DNA of 64,000 nt from [Eubacterium] yurii subsp. margaretiae ATCC 43715 (GTDB taxonomy: Bacteria > Bacillota > Clostridia > Peptostreptococcales > Filifactoraceae). Made by a program: the position numbers and the translations under genes. The notes below the pieces were generated by a model. That model was not told the DNA's origin, did not search any database, and saw only the letters and a list, made by a program, of their open reading frames with translations. Shown one piece after another: positions 46,330 through 55,963 of the stretch; the stretch's first letter is position 1; every line of letters begins with the position of its first letter. The stretch spans positions 712,480 through 776,479 of the forward strand of contig GL405246.1 in the NCBI GenBank assembly GCA_000146855.1, in the 5' to 3' direction.

Positions 46330-47562
46330 ATGAAGTTTAACAACATAGATTTTGAACAACTTAGAAACAGTATAGATTGTGCAGGTGCTAGAGTTGCAAT
46401 GCAAGATGTGATAAGAAAAACACCTCTTCTTCACAGTGAGAAACTCAGTGAAACTTATGGCAATGAAATATACTTAAAACCTGAGTGTTTGCAAAAGACA
46501 GGCTCTTTCAAAATAAGGGGGGCTTATAATAAGATGAGAAAGCTCAGCGAAGAAGAAAAGAGCAGGGGAGTAATATGTGCATCCGCCGGCAATCACGCAC
46601 AGGGAGTTGCATTTTCTGCTAAAAAATTAGGAATTAAGGCTACTATAGTAATGCCTGAGACATCTCCTCTCATCAAGGTAAATGCTACAAAGAGCTACGG
46701 AGTGGACGTGGTATTAAGCGGTGAAGTATACGATGAAGCCTATGAAGCATCAAAAAAATTGGAAAAGGAACATGGATATACTTTCATTCACCCTTTTAAC
46801 GATGTAGAAGTCATAGAAGGTCAGGGGACAATAGCAAACGAAATATTGGAAGATCTGCCTGATGCAGATTGTATCTTAGTGCCGGTAGGTGGTGGAGGCC
46901 TCATCTCAGGCATTGCTCTTTCAGCCCTTAAGATAAATCCTAAGATTAAGGTAATAGGGGTAGAGCCTACAGGAGCAAATGCAATGCACTCTTCGCTAAT
47001 AAACGGACACATTACCAATCTTAATTCCGTATCCACTATAGCTGACGGTGTAGCAGTAAAAAACCCGGGAGAAATCTGCTACGACATCATCAAAAATACT
47101 GTGAGCGATATAATAGAAGTGACAGACTTTGAAATAATGGAAGCATATCTGTCACTACTTCAAAACCACAAGTTGGTATCAGAAAATTCAGGCTCTTTGA
47201 GTATAGCTGCACTAAGTAAGTTGAAATCTAAGAATAAGAAGGTAGTTTCACTTATAAGCGGTGGAAATATAGATGTGCTCACCATGTCATCAATGATAAA
47301 CAAGGGACTTATTTCCATGGGTAGAACATTTTGCTTTTCTGTTACCTTGCCTGATGTTCCCGGACAGCTTGTCAAGATTTCCAAGATATTGGCAGATTCA
47401 AAGGCAAATGTTATAAAACTAGACCATAACCAATTCAAGTCATATAATAGATTTAATAATGTTTCACTTGAAGTTACAGTGGAGACAAATGGTCATGCAC
47501 ATATTGAAGAAATATCTGATTTATTATACGAAAACGGGTACCATATAATTAGAATTTATTAA
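46330..47562 (+). CDS. ilvA: Threonine ammonia-lyase with ACT domain
   Basis: 410 residues. PLP lysine in QKTGSFKIRGAYNKM near residue 60; phosphate loop VGGGGLISGIA near 185; C-terminal ACT domain (SVTLPDVPGQLVKISKIL from ~340). Deaminates threonine to 2-oxobutyrate. Length and single ACT domain match the TdcB-like short form found in amino-acid fermenters; biosynthetic versus catabolic use cannot be settled, so the name tdcB is equally possible. No ilv neighbours. GGGGGAA precedes ATG. Confidence 0.93.
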   Translation: MKFNNIDFEQLRNSIDCAGARVAMQDVIRKTPLLHSEKLSETYGNEIYLKPECLQKTGSFKIRGAYNKMRKLSEEEKSRGVICASAGNHAQGVAFSAKKLGIKATIVMPETSPLIKVNATKSYGVDVVLSGEVYDEAYEASKKLEKEHGYTFIHPFNDVEVIEGQGTIANEILEDLPDADCILVPVGGGGLISGIALSALKINPKIKVIGVEPTGANAMHSSLINGHITNLNSVSTIADGVAVKNPGEICYDIIKNTVSDIIEVTDFEIMEAYLSLLQNHKLVSENSGSLSIAALSKLKSKNKKVVSLISGGNIDVLTMSSMINKGLISMGRTFCFSVTLPDVPGQLVKISKILADSKANVIKLDHNQFKSYNRFNNVSLEVTVETNGHAHIEEISDLLYENGYHIIRIY

Positions 47563-47612
47563 TTCTAATTATATTATGAAAAGTTAATTTGTTTTGAGAT
47601 AGGAGGTATCTT

Positions 47613-49082
47613 ATGGATAAAAAGATACACGGAGTAATGATGCAGACATTTGAATGGTATCTGCCGGATGATTGCTCTCACTGGGATAGGCTTGCTAAGA
47701 TGTCGCCTGAACTTTCAAAAGCCGGTATAACTGCTGTTTGGCTACCACCGGCATATAAAGGTCAGGGAGGCAAGAGTGATGTCGGATATGGAGTATATGA
47801 CATCTATGACCTGGGGGAGTTTGACCAAAAGGGAAGTATAGCTACAAAATACGGAACGAGAGAGCAGTATTTAAACTGTATCAAAAAACTCCAAGAAAAT
47901 GACATAGACGTATATTGCGACATTGTACTCAACCATATGATGGGAGCTGACGAGTCTGAAAAAGTGATGGCGGTAGAACAAGACTCTTCTGACAGGACTA
48001 AAAATATATCAGATACAAAGGAGATATTAGCTTGGACAAAGTTCACTTTTACAGCAAGAGGCGGAAAATATAGCGACTTTGTATGGACAAAGGACTGTTT
48101 TGACGGTATTGATTGGGATCAAAAAAGGCAAAAGTCAGGGATTTATAATTTTGAGGGAGTTCCTTGGGATGAAGGAGTGGATAATGAAAATGAAAACTAC
48201 GACTATCTTATGGGAGCTGATCTTTGCTTTGGAAATAAAAAAGTTGTAAATCAACTCCTAATTTGGGGAGATTGGTATGTCAGAACTACAGGTCTTGACG
48301 GATTCAGGTTAGATGCAGTAAAGCATATTGATTATAACTTCTATCCAAAATGGCTTGGAAACTTGAGAGATGTCTATGACAAGGAATTTTTTGCAGTAGG
48401 TGAGTATTGGCATAATGACATCAATGTCATAAAGGAATACTTGGAAAATATTGAAGAATGTATGTCACTCTTTGATGTACCACTTCATGAAAAATTCCAT
48501 ATTGCAAGCACAAGCAATGGAAATTTTGATTTGAGAAATATATTCAAAGATACTCTTACAGGGGAGAATCCTACCAAGTCTGTATCATTTGTAGACAATC
48601 ATGATACGCAAAAAGGACAGGCACTCCAAAGTCCTGTGGAAAATTGGTTCATACCGCATGCCTACAGCCTTATCTTGCTTAGAGATACAGGCTATCCTTG
48701 TGTATTTTACGGTCATTACTTCGGTATGGAGCATAGCGATGTACCAGCATTTAAGGAGATAATAGACAAACTTCTCTTTGTAAGACATAATCTTATGTAT
48801 GGAAAGCTAAACGACTTTTTGGATGAAGAAAGTGTCATTGGATGGAGTTTTGAAGGTGATGAAAGAAGTAATGATGACGGATTTGCAGTTATTTTGACCG
48901 ACAGTCCGCAAAGTGAAAAGAAAATTTATGTAGGTGAAAAACACAAGGGGCAGGTTTGGGTAGATATACTTGGTAATTCAGATGAAAAAATTACAATTGG
49001 AGATGACGGCAGTGCTATATTTAAGGTGAACGACGGTAGCGTCAGCGTCTATTGCAAGGAAGAGATTGTAAGTAGTATGTAA
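47613..49082 (+). CDS. Cytoplasmic alpha-amylase, GH13
   Basis: 489 residues, no signal peptide. TIM-barrel regions: I DIVLNHMMGADES near residue 105, II GFRLDAVKHID near 230 (nucleophile Asp), III FAVGEYWHNDIN near 260 (acid Glu), IV FVDNHDTQKGQAL near 328. It matches the GH13_5 liquefying/AmyA-type cytoplasmic enzymes that act on maltodextrins or stored glycogen. ATAGGAGG precedes ATG. Convergent with a ROK kinase across a shared terminator. Confidence 0.95.
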   Translation: MDKKIHGVMMQTFEWYLPDDCSHWDRLAKMSPELSKAGITAVWLPPAYKGQGGKSDVGYGVYDIYDLGEFDQKGSIATKYGTREQYLNCIKKLQENDIDVYCDIVLNHMMGADESEKVMAVEQDSSDRTKNISDTKEILAWTKFTFTARGGKYSDFVWTKDCFDGIDWDQKRQKSGIYNFEGVPWDEGVDNENENYDYLMGADLCFGNKKVVNQLLIWGDWYVRTTGLDGFRLDAVKHIDYNFYPKWLGNLRDVYDKEFFAVGEYWHNDINVIKEYLENIEECMSLFDVPLHEKFHIASTSNGNFDLRNIFKDTLTGENPTKSVSFVDNHDTQKGQALQSPVENWFIPHAYSLILLRDTGYPCVFYGHYFGMEHSDVPAFKEIIDKLLFVRHNLMYGKLNDFLDEESVIGWSFEGDERSNDDGFAVILTDSPQSEKKIYVGEKHKGQVWVDILGNSDEKITIGDDGSAIFKVNDGSVSVYCKEEIVSSM

Positions 49083-49099
49083 GTTTAATATAAAATCAT

Positions 49100-49158
49100 A
49101 CAAAAGGTGATGAAAGATATTTCAAGTAATTTTGAAACTATCATTCATCACCTTTTGT
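49100..49158. terminator. Bidirectional terminator between amylase and ROK kinase
   Basis: ACAAAAGGTGATGAA (49100-49114) pairs with TTCATCACCTTTTGT (49144-49158), with further inner pairing GATATTTCAA/TTGAAACTATC. Confidence 0.85.
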
Positions 49159-49267
49159 AACTATTATCTGTACACTATTATCTATTTAATCTATTTATAA
49201 TAGGCATAGAGAATTTAGTTGAAAATAGCTTATTAAATTTTTTGAGACAGCTTTTAGCCTTCAAATC

Positions 49268-50155
49268 TTATTTTGTTTTTTGTATGAAATTATAATATGC
49301 TCCAAGCATACCAGCGTCGTTGTTGTAATATGCAGTTTCAAATATTGTCTTATCGCAAATATGTTTGAGCAGGAATTTTTGCATTGATGTTCTTATTTTT
49401 TCAAGAAGATAGTCTCTTTGTGCCATTATTCCGCCACCAAGAACGACTATGTCAGGATTTACAGCGTAGCAAAGATTTGCAACTCCCATACATAGGTTGT
49501 CTACCATCTCATCTATTGCAGAAATAGCATTTACATCGCCTTTTTTCGCAAGGTCAAATATAATCTTGCCATCAACCTTTGAAGTAAAATCTCCTGTCTT
49601 TTGTCTGAAAGTCTCTATTAATGCAGTAGTTGATGCCAAGTCTTGAAAATCTCCAGTTGGAAGTTTCATATATCCTACTTCAAAACCACTGTAGCTATGT
49701 CCATGGTATACTTTTTGACCTTGAGTAAAGCAAGCTCCTATTCCTGTACCTATAGTAAGACATAGTACGAAGTCCTTACCCTTTCCACTACCGCTTACAG
49801 ATTCAGCTAGACCTGCGCAGTTGACATCATTGTCTATCTCGCATGGGAGGGAAAATTCGTCTTGTATTATCTTCTTCCAATTAGTACCTATATAATTAGG
49901 TATTTGCTTGCCGGCATATACTATCTCACCTTTTTGAGTGTCAACCATTCCTGCTGTAGACATGGCAACACCAACTATATCGTCTTGTTTAGTCAGATAA
50001 GAAGATATAATATCCTTTACCACTGTTATAAGATGAGTTCCACCCTTTTGGGCATTTGAAGGGATGTTTTGCTTGTCACTAAACTCTTGATTTTCGTTTA
50101 TTATCCCATATTTTATTGCAGTACCGCCAATGTCTATACAGATATATTTTTTCAT
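49268..50155 (-). CDS. ROK-family sugar kinase lacking the zinc motif
   Basis: 295 residues from ATG at 50155 (AAAGGACA upstream); an in-frame ATG 12 codons earlier has no ribosome site. ATP loop YICIDIGGTAIKYGI at the start, DNDVNCAGLAE near 105 (base Asp), LTIGTGIGACF near 130. Most ROK kinases have a zinc-binding GHxxxxxxGxxCxCGxxGC block; here the region reads YSGFEVGYMKLPTGDFQDLA, without cysteines. That pattern is known in beta-glucoside or allose-type kinases. Substrate unresolved; the neighbouring amylase hints at sugar metabolism. Confidence 0.9.
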   Translation of the reverse strand: MKKYICIDIGGTAIKYGIINENQEFSDKQNIPSNAQKGGTHLITVVKDIISSYLTKQDDIVGVAMSTAGMVDTQKGEIVYAGKQIPNYIGTNWKKIIQDEFSLPCEIDNDVNCAGLAESVSGSGKGKDFVLCLTIGTGIGACFTQGQKVYHGHSYSGFEVGYMKLPTGDFQDLASTTALIETFRQKTGDFTSKVDGKIIFDLAKKGDVNAISAIDEMVDNLCMGVANLCYAVNPDIVVLGGGIMAQRDYLLEKIRTSMQKFLLKHICDKTIFETAYYNNDAGMLGAYYNFIQKTK

Positions 50156-50398
50156 TTTTTGTCCTTTATACTTGTAAATATTTAAATCCAAGATATATTT
50201 TAATATATTATAATTTCTTATTTTATACTAGTATTTATTTAATATATGGATAATTTTCATCAATAACTTTAAAAAAATAGTATAAGATTTATGACTTTAC
50301 TATAAATGCACTGAAAATATTTTGTCTATTATTTTATTAGATTTTAGTATTAGTAAGTTTATATCTCAATTAAAAAACCACCAAAGATGGTGGATTTT

Positions 50399-51496
50399 TT
50401 ATATAAATTCGTCAATAATCACTGAGTTGTTTACTTTTGCACTCAAATCCAGCAAATCTCCGGTTTCAAGGCACTTTACTATCGGTCTTAGCGGAGCTGT
50501 AGCATTTATAAATAACACTTCTCCCTTTACACCATTTGACAATCTTACTATGTTACCTACATAGTTACTTGCCACCCTCTTGATGAACTCTGTAAGAATT
50601 GTGATGTCAAGTTTTTGCATATAGTCTTCTTCAAGTATCTTTACAGCTTCAAAAGGTGTGTATTTTTGTCTATAAGGTCTTTTTGATGTCAGTGCCACAA
50701 ATACATCCGAGATAGCAAGTATTTTCGCCATAACAGGTATTTGTTCGTCTATGAGTCCGTATGGATAACCGCTTCCGTCACATCTTTCATGATGATATTT
50801 TACAGCATCAATTATTTCCTTGTTCAATTCATAAGGTTCAAGAATTTTCAACGATTCTTCCACATGCGTCTTTACTTTCTCATATTCTTCGTCTGTAAGG
50901 TTTGAAGGTTTTTTCATTATTTCTTCATCTATCATAAACTTACCAACGTCGAATAGTAAGGCTGCAAGGGAAAGGTTGTTCAGCTTATCTTCTGACAGTT
51001 TCATCCACTTGCCTATTGTCAAAGCTATTAGTGAAACGCTGGTACAATGGACAAAAGTCAGGTCGTCTGAGTCCTTTATCTTTTGAAGTAGCTGGAATAT
51101 ATTGGTATTTTTGTTAAGATTGGAATTAATAGTTTCTTGAAGTATCGACTCCAACTTTGCCTTATCACAGTTGCCTGTTATGGTAGATACAATTTCACGC
51201 TCAAAATTATCTACTGAGTCATTAATTTGATTGATGAATTCGCTGATTTCAACTTGTGTATTTTCTTCATAGTCGTCTAGCACTACTTCTGCATTAATCT
51301 TTTTTTCTTTAACAGGAATACCGTCAGACAACATAAGCACCTTTATTTTTGAAATGCCGTTTCTTAATAATAGGTTTTTTAGTGCACTTTCATCAGTAAC
51401 TGAAAGACCTTTAGACAGTATCAGACTGCCTTTGTTGTCGTATATGTCTTCGTCGATAATCATATTAGGTAATATATCATTAACAAAAATTCTCAT
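50399..51496 (-). CDS. HD-GYP domain protein with altered HD motif
   Basis: 365 residues. The N-terminal ~120 residues form a domain shared with the next gene (ILPNMIIDEDIYDNKGSLIL). The HD-GYP region follows: LLFDVGKFMIDEEI near 178, AVKYHHERCDGSGYPYGL near 225, AKILAISDVFVALTSKRPYR near 255. Standard HD-GYP c-di-GMP phosphodiesterases read HDIGK; here the His is Phe, while the HHE, GYP and SD residues remain. Activity is therefore doubtful. GGGGGATG lies ~11 nt before ATG. Paired with a more degenerate paralogue upstream. Confidence 0.85.
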   Translation of the reverse strand: MRIFVNDILPNMIIDEDIYDNKGSLILSKGLSVTDESALKNLLLRNGISKIKVLMLSDGIPVKEKKINAEVVLDDYEENTQVEISEFINQINDSVDNFEREIVSTITGNCDKAKLESILQETINSNLNKNTNIFQLLQKIKDSDDLTFVHCTSVSLIALTIGKWMKLSEDKLNNLSLAALLFDVGKFMIDEEIMKKPSNLTDEEYEKVKTHVEESLKILEPYELNKEIIDAVKYHHERCDGSGYPYGLIDEQIPVMAKILAISDVFVALTSKRPYRQKYTPFEAVKILEEDYMQKLDITILTEFIKRVASNYVGNIVRLSNGVKGEVLFINATAPLRPIVKCLETGDLLDLSAKVNNSVIIDEFI

Positions 51497-51565
51497 ATTT
51501 AATTTTCATCCCCCAAATTTACACTAATTTATATTTAGGATAATTTAATATTTTTTATATTAATA

Positions 51566-51612
51566 AGGTCGATTGAGCTTGTGATAGATAATAAATCAAA
51601 CTCAGTCGACCT
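51566..51612. terminator. Hairpin between the two HD-GYP-like genes
   Basis: AGGTCGATTGAG (51566-51577) pairs with CTCAGTCGACCT (51601-51612) with one wobble. The T tract is weak; may partly terminate or separate the two messages. Confidence 0.5.
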
Positions 51613-51617
51613 GATTT

Positions 51618-52634
51618 TTAGATTATTTCGATTATTTTATTGGTCTTGTACATTTCATTTTGAAGGTTGATTACTCTGCCATCTGTAGTCTTGATAAATG
51701 GAAGTGATACTTCATTTTCAGGTACAAATACTATTATACCGCTAGTACCGTCAGACAATCTTATTGTAGAGCCGATGTACTTATTTGCAACCTTGTGTAG
51801 GAATATATACAACATCTTAGGATCTAGTAGTCCCATATATTCAGACTGCATTACTTTGAGTGCATCGAATACTGATATCTTTTCATAAAACTCGCTTTGA
51901 TTAGTAAGGTTGTAGAATATTTCAGCTATAGATATTATTCTTGCATACAAAGGAATGATTTCTCCCTTTAGTCCCATTGGACCAGAGCCATCTACTCTTT
52001 CTCTTGTTAGTAAAGATGCCTCCAATACTTGTTTTGGAATAGTATCCTTTCCTCTTATTTCAGGCTTGTCTTCATAAGTTATGTCATTTAGGATGAATAT
52101 ACCGCTTAGAAGAGCAGCCTCAGACAAGTGTTTCAATTCCACATCGTCAAGGTTTATCCATTTACCTATAGAGTATGAAATAAGTGAAATTTGAAGTATG
52201 TCAGAATACTTGTCAGTACCTTCATTTTTAATTTTTTCTACCAACTGAAAAATTGTCAATATAGATTTTTCAGTTTCTTCAGCCAGATGTACACTACGGT
52301 CAAGCTCTCTTATTTGAGCTATGTCCTTAGTTTGACTGAATTTTTCGATATCTTCTTCAAGGTTTTCAACAATTTTTGAAAACTCTTCCTTAAATGCAGT
52401 TACTTCCTGCTTTACTCTTTGTGATATCTTGTCGGATTCTCTAACAGAAATGTAGATATTATCCTCGTCTTTGACAGATATAGTATTTATCCCGTTTCTT
52501 CTAAGAACGATGGATACTAAGTCAGGGTTTTCTATCTTGAATCCTTTGTATAATAACAAAGAACCTCTCTTACTAAAGACATCGCTATCAACTATCATGC
52601 CTCTTTCTAATTTGTTTACTGATACATCACTCAT
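51618..52634 (-). CDS. Degenerate HD-GYP-like protein
   Basis: 338 residues, paralogue of the next gene along its whole length (MIVDSDVFSKRGSLLLYKGF; YIGSTIRLSDGTSGIIVF against NYVGNIVRLSNGVKGEVLFI). The HD is gone (AALLSGIFILND), the HHE is gone (LEASLLTRERVDGSG) and GYP reads GPM. Thus it cannot bind the di-iron centre as known enzymes do, but the fold should persist. Likely a c-di-GMP- or protein-binding scaffold acting with its neighbour (inference). AGGAGTG lies 10 nt before ATG. Confidence 0.8.
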   Translation of the reverse strand: MSDVSVNKLERGMIVDSDVFSKRGSLLLYKGFKIENPDLVSIVLRRNGINTISVKDEDNIYISVRESDKISQRVKQEVTAFKEEFSKIVENLEEDIEKFSQTKDIAQIRELDRSVHLAEETEKSILTIFQLVEKIKNEGTDKYSDILQISLISYSIGKWINLDDVELKHLSEAALLSGIFILNDITYEDKPEIRGKDTIPKQVLEASLLTRERVDGSGPMGLKGEIIPLYARIISIAEIFYNLTNQSEFYEKISVFDALKVMQSEYMGLLDPKMLYIFLHKVANKYIGSTIRLSDGTSGIIVFVPENEVSLPFIKTTDGRVINLQNEMYKTNKIIEII

Positions 52635-52797
52635 AACTTAATACACTCCTAATCAAAAAATCTATATAAAAATTCATAACTTTGTAAAACAATAATACTT
52701 TATAAACTGACAATTTTATCTATAACCTTGCTTACAATTATAACTTGACTTTAAGAACTAATCAATAAGAAATTTGATTTTTATAGCTAAATTTTTA

Positions 52798-53943
52798 CTA
52801 TTTTCTCAATTTTAGCACTATTTTTGTCAATTGGCGTACCACTTCGTCAATTTCTGCTATATTATTGTTTTTGGAAAGTGAGAATCTTACATTTCCGTTT
52901 ATATAATTATCATCTATTTTCATCGCCGACAATACATGCGATTTTTCTATTGAGCCGCTCATACAAGCAGAGCCTATGGAACAGGATATACCTTCCATAT
53001 CTAGCAGGGTTACAAGCAGGTTTGAATCAATATTTCTAAAGCAAAAATGTACATTATTTATAAGTCTTTGCTCCATATCTCCTGTCACTATGACATCGCT
53101 TATATTGTTTTGTACCTGAAAGATGAAATAATCACGCAACTCTCTTATGTATTGCCTTTGCTCATAGTTTTTATTAACCTTTTCACAAGCCAATCCTAAA
53201 GATACTATGGCGGGTACATTTTGAGTACCTGCTCTTTTTCCGCTCTCCTGCTCTCCACCATATATCAGCGGAGATATATTTACACCTTTTCTTACATACA
53301 ATGCACCTACACCCTTAAAAGCGTGTATCTTATGCCCTGATATACTTAGCATATCGACACCTAGTTCATTTACGTCAATATCGACTTTTCCTATAGACTG
53401 CACAGCATCTGTATGGAAAAATGCTCCGTTTTTATGGGCTATATCACAGGCTGTTTTGATGTCCTGAATAGTGCCTACTTCATTATTTGCAGACATTATG
53501 GATACAAGGGCTGTATCACCATTAACCACCTTTTCAAGCATGTCCAAATCTACAAAGCCCTTATCATCGACATCGAGGTACGTTACATTATATCCTTTGC
53601 TTTCAAGATATTTGCAGGTATTTAATATTGCCTGATGTTCGATTTTACTGGTGATTATTTGCTTTTTATCGGATTTTTCAAGCAGAGCTCTAAGAGCCCA
53701 GTTGTCCGATTCACTACCACCACCTGTAAAGTATATTTCGTCAGGAGATGAGTTGATAAGCTTTGCTACTGTATCTCTGGAGATATCAATTGCATTTTTT
53801 GCCACCCTCGATTCTTTGTAAATCCCTGACGGATTACCATAGTCAAGGGAAAAATACTTGATTGCAGCTTCAAGTATGTCCTTATCTACCTCAGTAGTAG
53901 CAGCATTGTCAAGATATATTCTTTTTTTTGCCTCAGTATTCAT
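52798..53943 (-). CDS. Cysteine desulfurase (NifS/IscS type)
   Basis: 381 residues from ATG at 53943; alternatives at 53949 and 53958 overlap the preceding stop and none has a strong ribosome site. IYLDNAATTEVD opens the protein; PLP lysine in SISGHKIHAFKGVGALYV near residue 195; catalytic cysteine in SIGSACMSGSIEKSHVL near 318. Supplies sulfur for Fe-S clusters or tRNA thiolation. Directly behind an Rrf2 regulator gene, an iscR-iscS-like order, though no iscU or mnmA follows. Confidence 0.93.
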   Translation of the reverse strand: MNTEAKKRIYLDNAATTEVDKDILEAAIKYFSLDYGNPSGIYKESRVAKNAIDISRDTVAKLINSSPDEIYFTGGGSESDNWALRALLEKSDKKQIITSKIEHQAILNTCKYLESKGYNVTYLDVDDKGFVDLDMLEKVVNGDTALVSIMSANNEVGTIQDIKTACDIAHKNGAFFHTDAVQSIGKVDIDVNELGVDMLSISGHKIHAFKGVGALYVRKGVNISPLIYGGEQESGKRAGTQNVPAIVSLGLACEKVNKNYEQRQYIRELRDYFIFQVQNNISDVIVTGDMEQRLINNVHFCFRNIDSNLLVTLLDMEGISCSIGSACMSGSIEKSHVLSAMKIDDNYINGNVRFSLSKNNNIAEIDEVVRQLTKIVLKLRK

Positions 53944-53954
53944 ACACATCAGTC

Positions 53955-54383
53955 TCAACTTTTCAACTTATGTTTTTTATAATATTCATCTACCATATCT
54001 GCAAGAGTGGTGTTGTCGACAACATCATCGATTGCTTTTTTGATATTGTCCCATATCATATAGGTAGGACATCTGTCAAGCATATCACAATAACCATCTT
54101 CTTCCAAACATTTTGCCGGTGAGAGATCTCCCTCAAGAGGTTTTATTACTTCGCCTACAGATATGTCCTTTGTATCCTTTGTGAGAAAATAGCCACCTTG
54201 AGCTCCTCTTATGCTCTTTACAATATTATTTTTTTTAAGTACCGAGAAAATCTGTTCCAAGTATAACTCGGACAATCCTGATTTTTCAGATATCATGCTT
54301 AAAGGAAGTGGCGTATTTTTGTCAGCTATTGCCAGCTCAAACACTGCCTTAAGTGCATATCTTCCCTTTGTTGATATTATCAT
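53955..54383 (-). CDS. Rrf2-family regulator, IscR-like
   Basis: 142 residues from ATG at 54383 (GAAGGG upstream; an in-frame GTG at 54392 abuts it). Winged helix MIISTKGRYALKAVFELA, recognition region LSELYLEQIFSVLKKN, wing VKSIRGAQGGYFL. Three cysteines at AKCLEEDGYCDMLDRC fit the [2Fe-2S] ligands of IscR. The downstream desulfurase gene starts about 12 nt after its stop, so Fe-S-status feedback on that gene is likely. Confidence 0.92.
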   Translation of the reverse strand: MIISTKGRYALKAVFELAIADKNTPLPLSMISEKSGLSELYLEQIFSVLKKNNIVKSIRGAQGGYFLTKDTKDISVGEVIKPLEGDLSPAKCLEEDGYCDMLDRCPTYMIWDNIKKAIDDVVDNTTLADMVDEYYKKHKLKS

Positions 54384-54419
54384 AAAATACACCCTTCGTC
54401 TATTTTTGACAATACATAC

Positions 54420-55076
54420 TTATAATCTACGTATCATATCGTCATTTGTGTCAATTATATTAAGTGTTGTTAGCAATTTTATTTCTTTTTTTAGATATGG
54501 AAAGTGAGTACATCCAAGAATTAAAGTATCTGTCTTATATTTTGGATGATTGATATTTTCAAGATATTTTATAAATCCTTCCAGATTTAATTCTTCCATT
54601 ATCTGCCTAGGAGATTTTTTATCTTCTATAGACTCAACTATACTCATATTTCCGATGGAAATTGTATTTACATCCTTGTTATATTTGTGGATGATATTGT
54701 CTATATTATAAGCCGAGACGCCATTTGCTGATAAAATAACTATATTCTTACAATAAGAAGGCAAACTCTTATATGTTTCAAGCGGAGTAATGATTTCTAT
54801 GTTCAAAGATTTTGCCACCTTTTCATAATCTACAGATGAACTTAGAGAATTACAATATAGAAAAATCTTGGCTGCTCCAAGTTTTATAGCTTTTTCACAA
54901 GTAGAATAAAACAAGTCATATAACTCATCCTTTGAAAAATACTGTAGTCTTGCCTGAGTGTTACAGTCATCAGATATGGGGAGAAATATCGTCTCATATC
55001 CATTTTCTATAAGCAAATCACAGCCCATCTGTGTGTCGGTATTTGTACCGGCTATGACGGCTATCTTCATACTCAC
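54420..55076 (-). CDS. Aspartate/glutamate racemase-family protein
   Basis: 218 residues, shorter than MurI (~260). Both catalytic cysteines are in place: LYCNSLSSS near residue 75 and LILGCTHFPYLKKEI near 187. GTG at 55076 is chosen: GGAG lies 8 nt before it and the codon overlaps the xth stop (GTGA). Could be a divergent glutamate racemase or an aspartate racemase; substrate not settled. Confidence 0.82.
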   Translation of the reverse strand: MSMKIAVIAGTNTDTQMGCDLLIENGYETIFLPISDDCNTQARLQYFSKDELYDLFYSTCEKAIKLGAAKIFLYCNSLSSSVDYEKVAKSLNIEIITPLETYKSLPSYCKNIVILSANGVSAYNIDNIIHKYNKDVNTISIGNMSIVESIEDKKSPRQIMEELNLEGFIKYLENINHPKYKTDTLILGCTHFPYLKKEIKLLTTLNIIDTNDDMIRRL

Positions 55077-55828
55077 AGACTTAACTCCACAGATACAGGG
55101 CAGTGGTCTGAACCGAAGACATCTTGATGTATGCTTGCCGCTGTAAGCTTTTCTTGTAATCTATCTGATACGAGGAAGTAATCAATTCTCCAACCTGTAT
55201 TGTTCTTTCGAGCGTTGAATCTGTAAGACCACCACGAATATTCATTTTCCTTATCAGGGTAGAAGTATCTAAATGTATCTGTAAATCCGGCATCAAGTAA
55301 AAGAGTGAACTTTTCTCTTTCTTCATCTGTAAATCCCGGATTTTTGCGGTTTGTTTTCGGATTTTTCAAATCTATCTCCTTATGTGCCACGTTCATATCA
55401 CCACATATAATAACAGGTTTTTTGGCATCAAGATTTTTGAAAAATTCCCTAAATTCATCTTCCCATTCCTGTCTATAGTCCAGTCTCAAAAGTTCCTGCT
55501 TTGAATTTGGAGTGTAAACTGTGGAAACATAAAATTCAGGATATTCCAAAGTTATCAGTCTGCCTTCGTCATCATGCTCTTCCTTACCAAGACCGTAAAA
55601 TACATCTATAGGCTCTATCCTTGTAAAAATCGCTGTGCCTGAATAACCCTTTCTCTTTGCATAGTTCCAATAACTATAATATCCGTCCATATCCATATCT
55701 ATTTGACCTTCTTGCAGTTTTATCTCTTGCAAACAGAAAAAGTCAGCATCAAAATTTTTAAATATTTCATCAAAGCCTTTTTCCCTAGCTGCTCTGAGTC
55801 CGTTAACATTCCATGATACAAATTTCAT
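55073..55828 (-). CDS. xth: Exodeoxyribonuclease III
   Basis: 251 residues. AP endonuclease/exonuclease fold: KFVSWNVNGLRAA start, FFCLQEIKLQEGQ near residue 35, YSGTAIFTR near 65, VIICGDMNVAHKEIDL near 145, and the C-terminal FGSDHCPVSVEL catalytic His. Acts in base excision repair, like nth at 61.7 kb. AGGAG precedes ATG; overlaps the racemase gene by 4 nt. Confidence 0.97.
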   Translation of the reverse strand: MKFVSWNVNGLRAAREKGFDEIFKNFDADFFCLQEIKLQEGQIDMDMDGYYSYWNYAKRKGYSGTAIFTRIEPIDVFYGLGKEEHDDEGRLITLEYPEFYVSTVYTPNSKQELLRLDYRQEWEDEFREFFKNLDAKKPVIICGDMNVAHKEIDLKNPKTNRKNPGFTDEEREKFTLLLDAGFTDTFRYFYPDKENEYSWWSYRFNARKNNTGWRIDYFLVSDRLQEKLTAASIHQDVFGSDHCPVSVELSL

Positions 55829-55963
55829 ATATTCTCCTAAAACTTATAGTTATTAATATTATTTTCATAAAATTAAAATAATATTAATAAACTTAATAAA
55901 TTATTTTAAAAATTATTATCTAGTAATAATACCCGAAATTTTTAATTTTAGTTTTCTAATTTA

